From the NCBI GenBank assembly GCA_963930775.1, contig OZ005698.1, positions 7,818,501 to 7,882,500 of the forward strand: 64,000 bases of DNA. Reading direction: 5' to 3'. Both the position numbers and the translations under genes were made by a program. The stretch is from Cliona cf. orientalis. Its lineage: Eukaryota; Porifera; Demospongiae; Clionaida; Clionaidae. Numbering within the stretch: the stretch's first letter is position 1; each line of letters begins with the position of its first letter. Of the stretch, positions 1 to 10,519 are shown piece by piece. Under the pieces are notes generated by a model. That model saw only the letters and a program-made list of their open reading frames with translations, had not been told where the DNA came from and searched no databases.

Positions 1-26
1 AACAAAGAAGAAAAAAAAAGTCGAGC

Positions 27-98
27 CTCCCATGCGGGGAATCGAACCCCGGCCACGGCGGTGAAAGCGCCGGATCCTCACCACTAGACCACATGGGA
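27..98 (-). tRNA. tRNA-Glu (anticodon TTC)
   Basis: The reverse strand folds as a 72-nt tRNA without intron. The acceptor stem is TCCCATG/CATGGGA, the B box is GGTTCGATTCC, and the anticodon stem CGGCG/CGCCG encloses loop CTTTCAC, giving anticodon TTC. Discriminator base is G. A long T run follows the 3' end on the coding strand, as expected for a Pol III terminator. It differs from the two neighbouring copies at the anticodon wobble base and at one D-loop base (GGTGAGG instead of GGTTAGG). Confidence 0.93.
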
Positions 99-294
99 CT
101 ACACATCCACGCTCAATAGAAAGAGAAAATACTATCAACTACATGAAATTGTGTACCTAGATCAGTATGAGAACGATATCACTTCATAGCCTTCCCAATA
201 ATATGGTCTATAGGACAGCTCACGATTATGCAAAAAAAATTGCAGATGAAGAGCAGATAGAGAGGGAGCAAAAAAAAAGAAAAGAAAGTCTAGA

Positions 295-366
295 CTCCCA
301 TGCGGGGAATCGAACCCCGGCCACGGCGGTGAGAGCGCCGGATCCTAACCACTAGACCACATGGGA
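295..366 (-). tRNA. tRNA-Glu (anticodon CTC)
   Basis: A 72-nt cloverleaf on the reverse strand with the same acceptor and T arms as the copy at 27-98. Its anticodon loop is CTCTCAC, so the anticodon is CTC. The A box TGGTCTAGTGGTT and B box GGTTCGATTCC are both intact. A short T-rich run lies downstream on the coding strand. Confidence 0.93.
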
Positions 367-557
367 CTACACATTTGGCCATCCTCAATAGAAAGAGGAA
401 TAGTATACCTAGATCAGTACATGTATCACCTTCCCAATAATTATTATATTGGTTTATAGGACAGCTCATCTAATAAAAATATTGCAAGAGATATAAAGAA
501 AAAATAACAGATGAAGAGTAAACAGTGAGGGAATAAAGAAGAAAAAAAAAGGTTTGC

Positions 558-629
558 CTCCCATGCGGGGAATCGAACCCCGGCCACGGCGGTGAGAGCG
601 CCGGATCCTAACCACTAGACCACATGGGA
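558..629 (-). tRNA. tRNA-Glu (anticodon CTC)
   Basis: Third tandem tRNA-Glu, identical in the mature region to the copy at 295-366 (anticodon loop CTCTCAC). A poly-A run at about 541-550 supplies a Pol III T-stretch terminator on the coding strand. Confidence 0.93.
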
Positions 630-780
630 CTACACACTTGGCCATCCTCAATCATGGGATCTAATCTAAACACCACTATAGTTTGTAACGTACACCCCTT
701 ACATAGCCTCATACCTGGGCCATCCCATATTTTTAAACACTGCATGCAAAAAAAGTTGAAAATAGGGGATTACCCCTTAC

Positions 781-3700
781 CTTGTTTCTTTTGTCCAGAG
801 TATGGGTGTGGACCTTGGTCTTGGAAAGCTCCACCTGGCTTGCCTCTAGCTGCTCCCGACAAGCCTCGAGTTCACTCTTAGAACACCTGAGCTCCTCTTC
901 CAGGCCTTCTTTAACGGCTGATAGCTGCATTTCCCTGCCCTGTAGAGCCTCTAGCTCCAACTGTAGCTGACCTCGTCTGTGCTCTATAGATTTAATTTGG
1001 TATGTGTACACAATAAGTTTGGTACTTTGCAAAGTTTATGGAGAAATGGCTCGGTACTAAAACCATGAGTTGAAGTATATTATTTTAATGTCATAGGCAA
1101 CTGTAGCAACAATAATATAATGTCAAGTGTGCTGTTTTTAATGTTGCAAATTTACTGTGCTTTAAAATACTGCATATGAGATGGTGATGCATACAGTTGG
1201 CTACTTCGCTGTGTAAACCAGCTGGGGTGGGTATGTAAAGTTGGCTTTGAGTAGAGGTAGGAGTGCCACTAAATAGATTAATCCTAGAGCTTTAAATAGT
1301 TCAGTGCTGTAACAACATTCCAACCAGACACACCTAGAGCCAACATCTCTGCATTACATTAAGTATATTATAAATCAGTCCCATTCTGATGAGGGTAAAG
1401 ATCATGAATCGAATTCCCAAAGTTTTCCTTAAGGGGAGAACCCTAATTGTTATTGAGAAATCTTTACAATCTTCTTCTGACGAAAATTACCAACACTATA
1501 CATGGAACTTCATGAACCCACTGATGCTTATACCGTACTTAATCTAATACAATGCATTTTGAAAAACGCATGTTTTTCTGGTAAAGGTCATCAATCGCTC
1601 CATATATAAACATTATGAGAATTCGTAAAATGCTAATTTCTTGCATTAAATTGATTGGATCTTGTGTTGTATTCGATTAACTGATGCTTATATGTAGAAT
1701 GTTATAAATCTCGTCAATTTTGCTGACCTAGTTGAGAGACGAGTGCCCTGAGGTGAGCCTCCTGCTTCCTGGTTGAGTTCAGCTCCTCCCTCATCCTTGA
1801 GCTCTTGGCCTCCAGCCTGTCCCTGGCCTCCTCCAGCAGCTTCAGCTGGGAGACAAATGACTCTTCACTCTTCAAGAGAGACATCTCACTCCTCTTCTGA
1901 ATATCCTCAACACTCTCCTGAAATTGAAAATATATACTGTACTTAATCGTATGGAAAAAGAAGTTTCAATTTTGAAAAATGCGCACCTTTCTGGTAAAGG
2001 TCGTCAATTGCTCATTATTATTATGTACACATTATGAGAATTTGTAAAATGCTAATTTCTTACGTTAGATTGTGTATTCAATTAACTACAGTAGTATAAT
2101 ACTGTAAGTTGCTAATATTTCATTGTTAAAATATTTTCAGACAGACTGGCTTGTGCAAAAATATATGTGCAATATTATAACGATAATGCAGTACAGGGTC
2201 GTTTGTCCAAAAATATTGCACGGAATATTTTGGAAATGAAGATTTACAGTAATAATATGGTAGAGTACATCTGGAAATGATCATCACATGTAATTATCAT
2301 AATACCTGCAGGGTGTCCATTTGATTGCTAAGCTGTTGTATCTCACTCTCAAGCTGGCCAACCATTTGTTTATGTGCGTCCCGTTCCAATTCCAACTCGA
2401 CAACCGTCTGCTTCAGTCTACAGCAATGCTCACCGATGCTGCAAAGATCAGTGTTCAGATTCCCATTCCACTTGCCCAGTTCCATTCCACCAATTTTGGC
2501 CAATGCTTCCCAGTCGACCTTAGCCAAGCCAGAGGCCAGCCCCTCTTCATGGCACAACACCGATACTGAGCTAGCTACACTGATGAGCGTTTCTTGAGTT
2601 TGTGAGCACCGAGCACAGAGAGCAAATGCTGTGTCAGTAGTCTGAGTTGACACAGTGGTCATCTCCTTCAATTTCTGCTGAGATGGCGATGTTTGTAGGA
2701 GAGAGGAGGTGTGTTGCTGGGAAGCTGACAGGCCGACACTGGAAGCAGACGTGACACCGGTAATCCTTCTTTGATTGGCTTGTGCTTCTGCAAGGATTAG
2801 AATTAGTGCTAATATGCTTGCACATTCTATACATGTATAACGTACGAGCAAATAGGGGTATAAAATTCTAGTAATAATTTCTTTGAGAAAGAGTGTTAGC
2901 CACATATAAGTTGCATGCATTTTCAATGTATGGAAGCAGCTACATTGACTCCTTGTAAAGAGGTACATGGGTGCTAACCCAGGAGTAGGCGCTTGTACTA
3001 TGACTCTACGGTATCTATTTTATATAATATGATATAAAATTAATGTAAATCATACCAGTAGGAATTGCTGCTAGACTGCTCATCTTCAGAGTTCCCATTG
3101 CCTCGTATGGGACACAGTTGCTAGCACTAGTCCACGGTCGCATCAGTGATACCTCATCAACACTGAGCTCCCTATCTCGTCTGCTAGCTGACTCAGCACT
3201 ATGGGAGCACTGGAGCTGGGCATAGTCTTCCTGTAATTTGGCTTGCAAGGATGAAATCGTCGAGTCTTTGGATGCAATCTACATGCAAGTAATATAAAAA
3301 TCAGCTGGTGTTACAACAGAGTAATGTAAAAATACAACGAAATAGCTTAACAATGCATTGGCATCACTCATACGCAGAAAATCAGAAGTGACTCTGGATC
3401 AACACCATGCACTAAACTGAATACTACAATGTACCTGGTTCTGAAAGTTTTTGATTGTATTTCTGGTCTGTAGCATTCGTTTGGAGAACTTCTTCACCGT
3501 GGAGCCTAAGGTGAGAGGCAGGTTAGTAGATCGCTGGCCCAGTGCTCCGTCTGACAGAGATATACAGCACTGCAGGAGAAAGAGGAGCCTGGGGGATAAA
3601 AGAAAGGACGAGCTCAGAAAGGAGTGACAATTGTGCAATGGCAGCAGTGGAGGGGTGTGTCATCTGCAATTTTTTTTTAATTTTAGCAACCGTTTACCTA

Positions 3701-3915
3701 TCAATGATGAGCTCCAGCAAGTGAAAGTGCAGCTTTTGTCTGTCCTCCTTCCCTTCCCCTGCACCAGCGCCTGCGCAGCTCTTCAGTGCGTCTTCTATGT
3801 CTACCTCGATGGCTTGTTTGGAGGGAAATTTCCACGAAGGTACGCTCAACGAACTCGCTGAAACACCCAGCAGATCCTTAATACCTCCTTGGATGGCTCT
3901 GAGGTCGTTCTCCAT
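781..3915 (-). CDS. CCDC157: CCDC157 homologue, coiled-coil protein (N-terminal part, 3' end outside window)
   Basis: Six coding exons on the minus strand: 3698-3915, 3435-3588, 3056-3278, 2306-2787, 1728-1917 and 781-983. All junctions are GT-AG with matching phases. The start is the ATG at 3915, beginning MENDLRAIQGG, which aligns with the N-terminus of human CCDC157. Family hallmarks I recognise are the PSWKFP motif, the LELIIDR motif followed by a leucine-rich stretch across the first junction, the LTLGSTVKKF segment, and a Cys/His-containing middle region. Exons 4-6 encode charged heptad-rich coiled coil. The last visible exon ends in a good donor (AAG|GTAAG), so coding continues beyond position 1. 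Vertebrate CCDC157 is reported to act in spermatogenesis; the role here is unknown. Exon 1 is duplicated as a dead copy at 24209-24449. Confidence 0.82.
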
Positions 3916-4196
3916 TATCGACTTATAGTAGCTAGCTGTCGGACAGTCGGTACGGTACTTGTGTTGTCCAGTTTCCGTGGTTGCCAAAAATTAAATATAT
4001 TTCTAAATAGTGCGCATCAACACCCACTCGTATGCTGCGCATGCGCATGCTAATTTGTGTAATTTTCAATCATAGAATAAGTAGTCTACACTGTATTGTG
4101 TATCCTGTTTGGGCAGTAAATATGAACTTTGACTTTGTTCTATAGCTATCTGGCTTTGCTTTGACTCACTCGTCTGCGCGACCAAGAGCTAAGAAA
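3916..4196. promoter_or_regulatory. Divergent promoter region with NRF1-like palindrome
   Basis: This 281-bp stretch separates the start codons of CCDC157 (minus) and the small gene at 4197 (plus). It contains a perfect TGCGCATGCGCA palindrome at 4036-4047, which matches the NRF1 consensus of animal promoters. No TATA box is evident. A bidirectional promoter is inferred from geometry and motif. Confidence 0.5.
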
Positions 4197-4606
4197 ATGG
4201 TGCTAATAGGACTGTTTGGAATCAGGCTGGGACTAAAACGAGGACCAAAACGAGCCGTCCGTGCAGTTGAAGAGGCCAAGAACGAAGCAGTGAATGCTAG
4301 GAAATTCCTAACAGAAGAGGCGTGGCCTGATGTGCAGAAATACCTGGAAGAAATGAGAGATACTGTTACTTTCGCTGCTCGTATGGTGGTGCTACTTATT
4401 GCTTTATTTACGTCAGTCTTAAAATCCGAGAACTCATACTTTCGTCCGGAGTCCCTGCAGTTGTGAAAACAATCGTTAACTGGATGTGTCTTGGGTTCTT
4501 TCTCGTTGTGTTCACCATAATTTTTGTAATGATCTTCCACCTCTTCCTTGAAATGGACCTTTATGACTACACTGTTGTATTTATCAAGGAATTCTGGAAT
4601 ATGTAG
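4197..4606 (+). CDS. Small membrane protein, unrecognised (119 aa if a 50-nt intron is spliced)
   Basis: The ATG at 4197 opens MVLIGLFGIRLGLKRGPKRA, followed by a charged helix (VEEAKNEAVNARKFLTEEAW). That frame stops at 4466, but a second frame continues to a stop at 4604-4606 and encodes a strongly hydrophobic segment (MCLGFFLVVFTIIFVMIFHL). Removing 4381-4430 as a 50-nt intron (donor GTATGG, acceptor CCGAG) joins them in frame. Introns of 53-68 nt occur elsewhere in the window, so this is plausible, but the acceptor lacks a pyrimidine tract. Alternatively the gene carries a frameshift. I do not recognise the family. The gene sits head to head with CCDC157 and is missing from the duplicated segment near 24500. 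Confidence 0.45.
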
Positions 4607-5058
4607 GGGCTGCCCACACTGGGCATATTTATGAAATGATTAGCTACCCATCTTTATAATCATATTATATTGGAGTATAGTTTTGAGGAGATAGCAAAAT
4701 GTGCAGCTTGTACTAGTTGTAGAGCTGAGCATGCTTGGAATTTGACTCAAATATTCATGGTCAGCTCTACATGCCACACGTTCATACATTAATTTTTCAT
4801 GTCACAGTTATTATCTATCTATACCGTATAGTATTATCGTAGTATTATATTAATATCTAGACAGTATATAATAATATTATTAGTATAATATACATAGATA
4901 ATGGGGACACGTAGGAGTACCAAAAATTGATAGTCCGTAAAGGGTCGTCTGGTCGTGTGCTAAATTATGCGAGGCGTGGTCAAGAGTTTAATGGTCTCGT
5001 GCCCTGGACAATGCCAGTGACCCCACCTCTGATTGGAAAGGCTCAGACTTCATTAATC
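4607..5058. other. AT-rich spacer, no gene seen
   Basis: About 450 bp between the small membrane gene and the TLC-domain remnant. It includes an AT-rich stretch (4800-4900) and no convincing coding or RNA feature. Confidence 0.5.
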
Positions 5059-5331
5059 ATGAGGTTGCTTATTAGAACTCGAGAACGTGCAAAATATGCT
5101 GCAATTCTCCTATTTATTGATTTCAGGGACATTACTATTCACGTTCACCTCCTACTGCCTTCTCAAGTCCCACCTGGTGGAATGGGCCTGCAGAAGATTC
5201 CTCAAAGATAGAGTAAGGATTGTCCAGCATCGTGATCCTACTGATGGAACAAGTTCTGCAAGGGTCACTGATAGTGATAAGACAACCAAGAAGAATGAGG
5301 GAGAGTTAAAAGAGTCTTAGCCAATCTGAAG

Positions 5332-5635
5332 CAGTGGCGGATCCAGAGGGGGATCCAGGGGTGCACAGGAACCCCCCTTTTGGCTACACCTAGCACTAAG
5401 AAGTATACTGATGATAGGTAAGTGGAACCCCCCTTTCTGGCTACAGAACTAAGAAAACTGCTGCTGTGGCTCACCTTAGAAGAAATTCGTTAAAAAATAG
5501 ATCGATTGGACTGGTAGAGCTGGTAGATTGTCTCAAAAACGATCGAAAGTGGGCGTGGCTTCTAAAAATTCGCGCGCGCTATGCGCGCAACAGTATATTA
5601 GAACCCCCCTTCTAGAAATCCTGGATCCGCCACTG
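5332..5635. mobile_element. MITE, hAT-like, terminal repeats CAGTGGCGGATCCAG
   Basis: The left end CAGTGGCGGATCC is the reverse complement of the right end GGATCCGCCACTG. The interior contains runs of C and a repeated 'ggaacccccctt' motif. A related copy lies at 28913-29278. The CAG start suggests hAT, but I see no clean 8-bp target duplication here. Confidence 0.75.
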
Positions 5636-5686
5636 CGAAGAAGTTAGTCTCGTCCCCAGACCCCACCCCCAAAAGGAGGAAAGGGT

Positions 5687-6051
5687 TAGAGACAAGCACA
5701 ATATGCTGGCATTGCTTTGGGCATAATAGGTGGTTTTGTTATGCCAGCATAATGCTGGCATAATAGGGTTAAAATAGGAGGTAGTCAGGTAATCAATTGA
5801 GTACATAGTACTTTTCTAATATTTAGTGAGTAGTGTAGTCTAGTGGCTGTAGCTTGGGTAGTTATTTGAAATAAAGCTGTCATAAAGTGTAAGTTTCCGA
5901 ATGAATTATTACAGATTAATATACACAATATTAAAAATTGAGAGAAATTAAGAGCATAATAGGTACAAAACAATGAGCATAATTGGCTTGGTGTTGGGAA
6001 TTAGAGCATAGCATAATAGGAACTTTAAAAAGCATAATGTGCGTGTCCCTA
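5687..6051. mobile_element. MITE, hAT-like, nested in the 5645-6677 element
   Basis: A 365-bp element with imperfect ~21-bp terminal repeats (TAGAGACAAGCAC at the left, GTGCGTGTCCCTA at the right). It is flanked by the 8-bp duplication gaaagggt (5679-5686 and 6052-6059). The 8-bp duplication and the TAG start fit hAT. The interior is rich in gcataatagg motifs. Confidence 0.82.
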
Positions 6052-6189
6052 GAAAGGGTCTGGTACACATCGAGCGCTTTTTGGGTCTTGCTGACTTGAC
6101 ATGTCTGAATTCTGTCGCACCAATCAGATTCACGCCATGTGGCTTGCATGTGATTATCGTGTGACCCCGCGCTCTAGCCGCCTATTGCT

Positions 6190-6518
6190 TAGTCTCGTCC
6201 CCAGACCCCACCCTCGAGGAGGGAAAAGGGTCTGGTGAATTTGGACACAATCCTTGGGCCAGGGAAAGGAATTTGAGCGCTCCAATGAGATTGCAGCTTT
6301 AGCGTAGTCATATGACTCGCCAACCGCAGTGCCATTGCCTGCTGTATAAATTTGAATCGTCGGCCCGCGCGCCCATGACCGTCGACCAATCAGATCCAAG
6401 GTTTGTTTGACCACTGCCGTGTCGGCGCGCGCCCACCGAGCCGGCCAAACCAAGGAAACGGTCCAAATTCACCAGACCCCTTTCCCCCTTTTTGGGGTGG
6501 GGTCTGGGCACGAGACTA
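6190..6518. mobile_element. MITE family 'TAGTCTCG', inner copy
   Basis: A 329-bp element with the same termini as its host element, flanked by a perfect 9-bp duplication cctattgct (6181-6189 and 6519-6527). The paralogous copy at 23743-23972 retains a single agcaatag at the matching site, an empty-site confirmation. Related copies lie at 17140-17310 (partial) and 32689-33011. Confidence 0.85.
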
Positions 6519-6686
6519 CCTATTGCTGCACGTGAGAGCCGCTGATGCGTTGCCATGCCTATACGATGCGTTGTCATGACGATCACATGACCTGCTGCAT
6601 CCTGTGCGCCCCAAAAAGCGCTCGATGTGTACCAGACCCTTTCCTCCTTTTGGGGGTGGGGTCTGGGGACGAGACTACGAAGAAGT

Positions 6687-7199
6687 CTGCATCTGAAAAG
6701 TATCTGACTTTTTGATAATAATTATAGTGCGCGGCGCGGCGCCAGTATCACGTGAGGAGGGAAGTTTTGAATTGGATCCATGGAACGGTCTATTACGGTT
6801 GGGTAGCTATTATGACGGACTGTTTGAAGAAGTCTGTGAAGAAATGGACGCTAATAAGCGTCGAAAGCCTCAAGATTTTCATTAAACTGTCCAGCCGATA
6901 CAGATAAAAAGTGCAGTCGACGGTCACTGCTCAGCAAGTTCTAGGAGGTTGATTTAGCTGGGTGATAAGAAGGCTCTGGACCGAAATCAACGTTGACATC
7001 ATCAGTCACAAGCCAATAAGTAAGTAAGTAAGTAACGTAAATACGCTAACAATCCTCAGTCAGCTCCGAATTTGTTATACTTTGTCCTCTGTTTTTCTAA
7101 TTAGTGCCCCCCTCCCCCCTCTCCCTCCCTCCCTTGCTCCCTTTCTCTCTTTTCCCCGGTGTGCTTTCCTTGGCTTTAATTCTTGTGATGGAATACCAC
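6687..7199. other. Spacer with no supported gene
   Basis: Contains a GC-rich patch (gcgcggcgcggcgcc near 6730), a gtaa tandem near 7020 and a pyrimidine-rich stretch at 7105-7155. A 31-codon ORF at about 6813 has no supporting context. Confidence 0.4.
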
Positions 7200-7578
7200 C
7201 CAGGCCCTTTGAGGAGGAGGAGGAGAAAGGGTCTGGTTCATAAGTACTGTGTGCGCATGTGTTATTTTCCCAATAAAGCTGGGAATTCGTATTTTTGTCC
7301 TTGACCTAAGAAATAAGCCTAAAAATCATTTGTTGTCAGTATTTTGGGCTGTTATGACCAATTTACCTATCATAAGTGAGCAATATCGACAAAAGAACAA
7401 TAAAGTAGCTACGAGAAGGACATGTCTAGACTTCACCGACTTTGGATGCTTCACCGAGTCTGACCGCATGGTAGTGATAATATACAGCGAATTGTACTAG
7501 GAAATCGTCTGTAAATTTTGCACATGCACGTACAGTGTGTACCAGGCTCTTTCTCCTTATCCTCCTCAAAGGATCTGG
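7200..7578. mobile_element. MITE with ~55-bp imperfect terminal inverted repeats
   Basis: The left end CCAGGCCCTTTGAGGAGG and the reverse complement of the right end (CCAGATCCTTTGAGGAGG) match over about 55 bp. The interior shows no transposase. The family also forms the outer ends at 7806 and 8895. Confidence 0.65.
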
Positions 7579-7855
7579 ATACAAGGCTAAGTTGGTTCTC
7601 TGACTAATAACATTAATTTTTTTATCTTGTAGGGAATGAAGGAATGTCTGCTGGGAAAATGTGTTGCAGTGGCACTAATTATGATGTGACGACAATGATT
7701 TGATGAGGAAGGTGATACCAACTGAAGGTAAATTGCATACTGTACTGTATTATCATCTAAGTGGATGGGGAAAGAGAAGGGTCTGGTAGCTACTAACCTC
7801 ATATATACCCAGGCCCTTTGAGGGGAGGAGAAAGGGCCTTGTACCTATTGCACCA

Positions 7856-8646
7856 TAGATATTATAGACTACGTAAACGGGATTGGAAACCGCTCACGTG
7901 AGCAATAGAACGTGTACACGCACTCCGTGTTATGGTTTGCATTCTTGGATAGACCTGTTGCTATGACAATTTGAGCAAAAAAATGGCCGAAAATGGCGAC
8001 CGCAGTGCACTTATCAACTAATAGCAGCGAAACAAAAAGTAGTTTTGAACTTAAACAAGGCTTATTTCAGTGAAGGAGTCCTTGCTGTAAACGTGGCCAG
8101 CAAGTTTGAGTTTCTGAAGTCTCTCTGCTCTACGCTACAGTCCCACAAAGTCCAAGAAGCAAGAATGGCCGATTTTGGCCCTTTTCACGGCCTGCTTACT
8201 CACAGAAGACAGCGAAATCAGTGTTAAAACTGTCATAAATAAGACAGCGCATCCCGAAATGGCGGCAAGGGCAAAGGCACTGCACCGATATACTGAAATA
8301 AACAGTTTTCAGCTGTTCTTGATCAGCCATTTTTTGCTTCTTGGACTTTGTGGGACTGTAGCGTAGACCAGAGAGACTTCGGAAGTTCAACTTTGCTAGC
8401 CACGTTTAGAGTAGGGACTCCTTACTGGAATAAGCCTAGTTCAAGTTCGAAACTACTGTTACTTCACTGCTATTAGTTGATAAGTGCACTGCAGTCGCCA
8501 TTTTCGGCCATTTGTGCTCAAATTGTCATAGCGACGGGTCCATCCAAGAATGCAAACTATAACATGGAGTGTGCGTACATGTATACGTACATTCTATTGC
8601 TCACGTGAGCAGTTTCCAATCCCGTTTACGTAGTCTTTAATATCTA
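7856..8646. repeat. Long fold-back element, ~310-bp arms and ~150-bp loop
   Basis: Arms at about 7856-8170 and 8325-8646 are near-complete reverse complements, starting TAGATATTATAGACTACG and ending CGTAGTCTTTAATATCTA. Matches run through the acgtaaacgggattggaaa, gctcacgtgagc and cattcttggat blocks down to gcttcttggac. A transcript would form a long imperfect hairpin. No transposase or conserved ORF is present. Confidence 0.85.
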
Positions 8647-8662
8647 CATGTATGATTGCATG

Positions 8663-8854
8663 CATATGTACCAACTACCCCAAGAAAACCTGGGTTGCTG
8701 CAAACAACTGTATGCTTTTTCACCCTCCTCCCATGGGCAAGGGTACAAGGCAATGTCATATTGGTGCAGCCTTGTACTCTAGGCCGCAGGAGGAGGGCAA
8801 AAAGTGTACAATCATTTGTGGCATCCCAGGTTTTCCTGGGGTAGTTAGCACATG
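8663..8854. repeat. Small fold-back element
   Basis: The left arm (catatgtaccaactacccc ... acctgggttgc ... caccctcctcc) is the reverse complement of the right arm (ggaggagggc ... catcccaggt ... ggggtagttagcacatg). Arms are about 85 bp. Confidence 0.65.
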
Positions 8855-8899
8855 TGCGTGCAATACCTTTTTCCTCCTCCTTCCGGGCCTGGGTACGAG

Positions 8900-10173
8900 G
8901 CTAGGTAGCTACATATTGAATGTTCATACAACTTCCTCTGTAAATTTACTGTGGAACTTATTGGATTCTATCTTTGGCTAACAGATTGGAAAATTGAAAA
9001 ATAAAGAAAAGAAGAAATTTGAGAGAAAACACAAACAATGAGACTCTAGTAAGGAATGTTCTTAGGATTAAGTTTAATTTATATGTATATTATATTATAG
9101 TGCTGACTTTGGTATTTTATACTTTGTTTAATTTTGTGGTTTTATCCTTAACTTTAATGTTAATCCTTATTGTTTATTCTAACTGATAATTTGTAATTAA
9201 TTGCACATTCCATTCATGTGGCACAAATAATTAATAATCTTTTTAGACCAATATCAGATTGCTTTAAGATACCTCTAGTATTTGTGCATGTCAATACTTA
9301 AGACCAGTTTCAGTACCTTCTCATGAACTTTTTAGACTTTTCGTCAGTCTGTTTTCATACCCTTTTAAGTCAAAATTGGGCCAAATTTTTATATAGACCA
9401 ATTTCATACCATATTCATATACTATTGAGAAACTTTTCAGACTTTTTATGTCAGATGCTTTTTCAGAGACACAATCCAGACTATTTTAAGACTACTTTAA
9501 GACCACACTCTCCAGTAGTGATAGTGTGATAGCTATAATAGTCTGCTATCAGTGATGGTTGTAATTGAACTTGTATACAGTGGCAAGCATAATACCTGCG
9601 TATATACACATATTACATTACTGCCACTTTGTTCAAGTGAGCACCAGGAAGTGGCAAAATTAATGCTACACTACCGCTATATTACAGCCGCTGATTTTTG
9701 GCCCAAGGGTGACCCACTATGGCACCATTGATCTTAGTGTACTTGACAACATGAACATCGATCAGACACTTGGTGCACAATAATATTATGTTACTATTGG
9801 TTGCTTGTGGTAGTGATTGGAAACCAGAATGTGAGTGCTAGATCAGATTGGCATCTGGGTGCCATATGGCCTGGCCTTATGGCTTTTCATCGTGGAATCC
9901 ACCACCACATCACAGCACTGATAGCAAACCACGTGCACATTGTTGACAGCAAACCTTGGTGTATAATTATTAAGTGTGTGTCTGACTGTCTTTCTATCTG
10001 TTGCCAGGCCAATTGCTAGTTTGGTGATCAAATTTAATGTATGCATGACGTCGACACTGAGCATTCAGATTACCAGATCTAAATTCTGCCAATACTAACT
10101 GAGCACTTATTTTTTTTGTGCATAGCTCCCCAAAGCCTTACTTTTGAGTTTTCACCGTTTTCTTTCTTTGCAG
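8900..10173. other. Intron-like sequence of the truncated TLCD copy
   Basis: From about 9530 onward this matches 24915-25510 (intron 1 of the second TLCD copy) with small insertions and deletions, marking a segmental duplication. 8900-9530 is AT-rich and unlike copy 2. No gene is seen. Confidence 0.55.
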
Positions 10174-10519
10174 GCTAGTGAGCCAAGTCATCAATGTATT
10201 GACCAGCTCTGTCAGTTTGCTGTCCATGTGGGAAACTAGGGAAGATGTTCTGTATAGCAAGACTTAGTACGTGAACGCATCATGGACTATTAAGTATCTA
10301 ATTTGGGACATCTAGGGAAAATATCTTGTGAATTTTACACTTTTTGCTTGTATAATAATATTATTATTATTGATTGTATATACCTATTAGATACTTTTGC
10401 ACTCACATTTAAATTTTATTGCATTCTCAGTTTCTCTTCAGGTCTCCCATACTGTTGTCCTCTGTCCACATCCCAGCCTGGTACGTACATGGTATGCAGA
10501 AAGATAGAAATGTAAATCA

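Larger units (their letters stand above)
27..660. repeat. Tandem ~265-bp units, each carrying a tRNA-Glu gene
   Basis: The three tRNA genes are spaced 268 and 263 bp apart. Flanks between them repeat too: a block reading cctcaatagaaagagg, a cctagatcagta block and a tataggacagctca block recur. The array therefore arose by unit duplication and not by independent insertion. It lies in the intron downstream of the last visible CCDC157 exon, on the same strand as that gene. Confidence 0.8.
5645..6677. mobile_element. MITE family 'TAGTCTCG', outer copy with 9-bp target duplication and two nested insertions
   Basis: Terminal inverted repeats begin TAGTCTCGTCCCCAGACC. The element is flanked by a perfect 9-bp duplication cgaagaagt (5636-5644 and 6678-6686). 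Nine-bp duplications are typical of Mutator-like elements, so the family is tentatively MULE-like. It has been entered twice: by the element at 5687-6051 and by the one at 6190-6518. A related copy without the second insertion is at 23743-23972. No transposase is present. Confidence 0.85.
7806..8895. mobile_element. MITE of the CCAGGCCC family, entered by two fold-back elements
   Basis: The left end TACCCAGGCCCTTTGAGG pairs with the right end GGGCCTGGGTA at 8885-8895, and inner blocks (ggagaaagggccttgtac / gtattgcacg) also correspond. Most of the interior consists of the inserted fold-back elements at 7856-8646 and 8663-8854. Confidence 0.6.
5059..10485 (+). pseudogene. TLC-domain (TLCD3/FAM57-like) gene, copy 1, truncated and interrupted
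   Basis: Three remnants match the fuller copy at 24604-26653. (1) 5059-5320: the N-terminal membrane-segment exon. One extra T near 5112 breaks the frame relative to copy 2, although an ATG at 5096 keeps 74 codons open to the stop at 5318. (2) 10174-10260: the exon encoding the LVSQVINVLTSSVSLLSMWE segment; its donor is damaged (AAGACTTAG where copy 2 has AAGTATGTG). (3) 10442 to about 10485: the start of the SPILLS exon, ending abruptly where the sequence jumps to what lies downstream of the gene in copy 2. The C-terminal half of the TLC domain is absent. A ~4.2-kb block of MITEs occupies the first intron. TLCD3 proteins are multipass membrane proteins linked to ceramide metabolism; this copy cannot make one. 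Confidence 0.75.

Noticed and set aside
4381..4416. A 36-nt intron in the small membrane gene (GTATGG...CGTCAG)
   Set aside because: Its length is a multiple of three, so it leaves the stop at 4466 in place and does not connect to the second hydrophobic frame.
5321..5340. 8-bp target duplication for the CAGTGGCGG element
   Set aside because: The flanks (atctgaag and cgaagaag) do not match well enough, and the right flank is itself part of the next element's duplication.
6813..6912. 31-codon ORF (MTDCLKKSV...) near a GC-rich patch
   Set aside because: Too short, no splice context into another exon, and no recognised relative.
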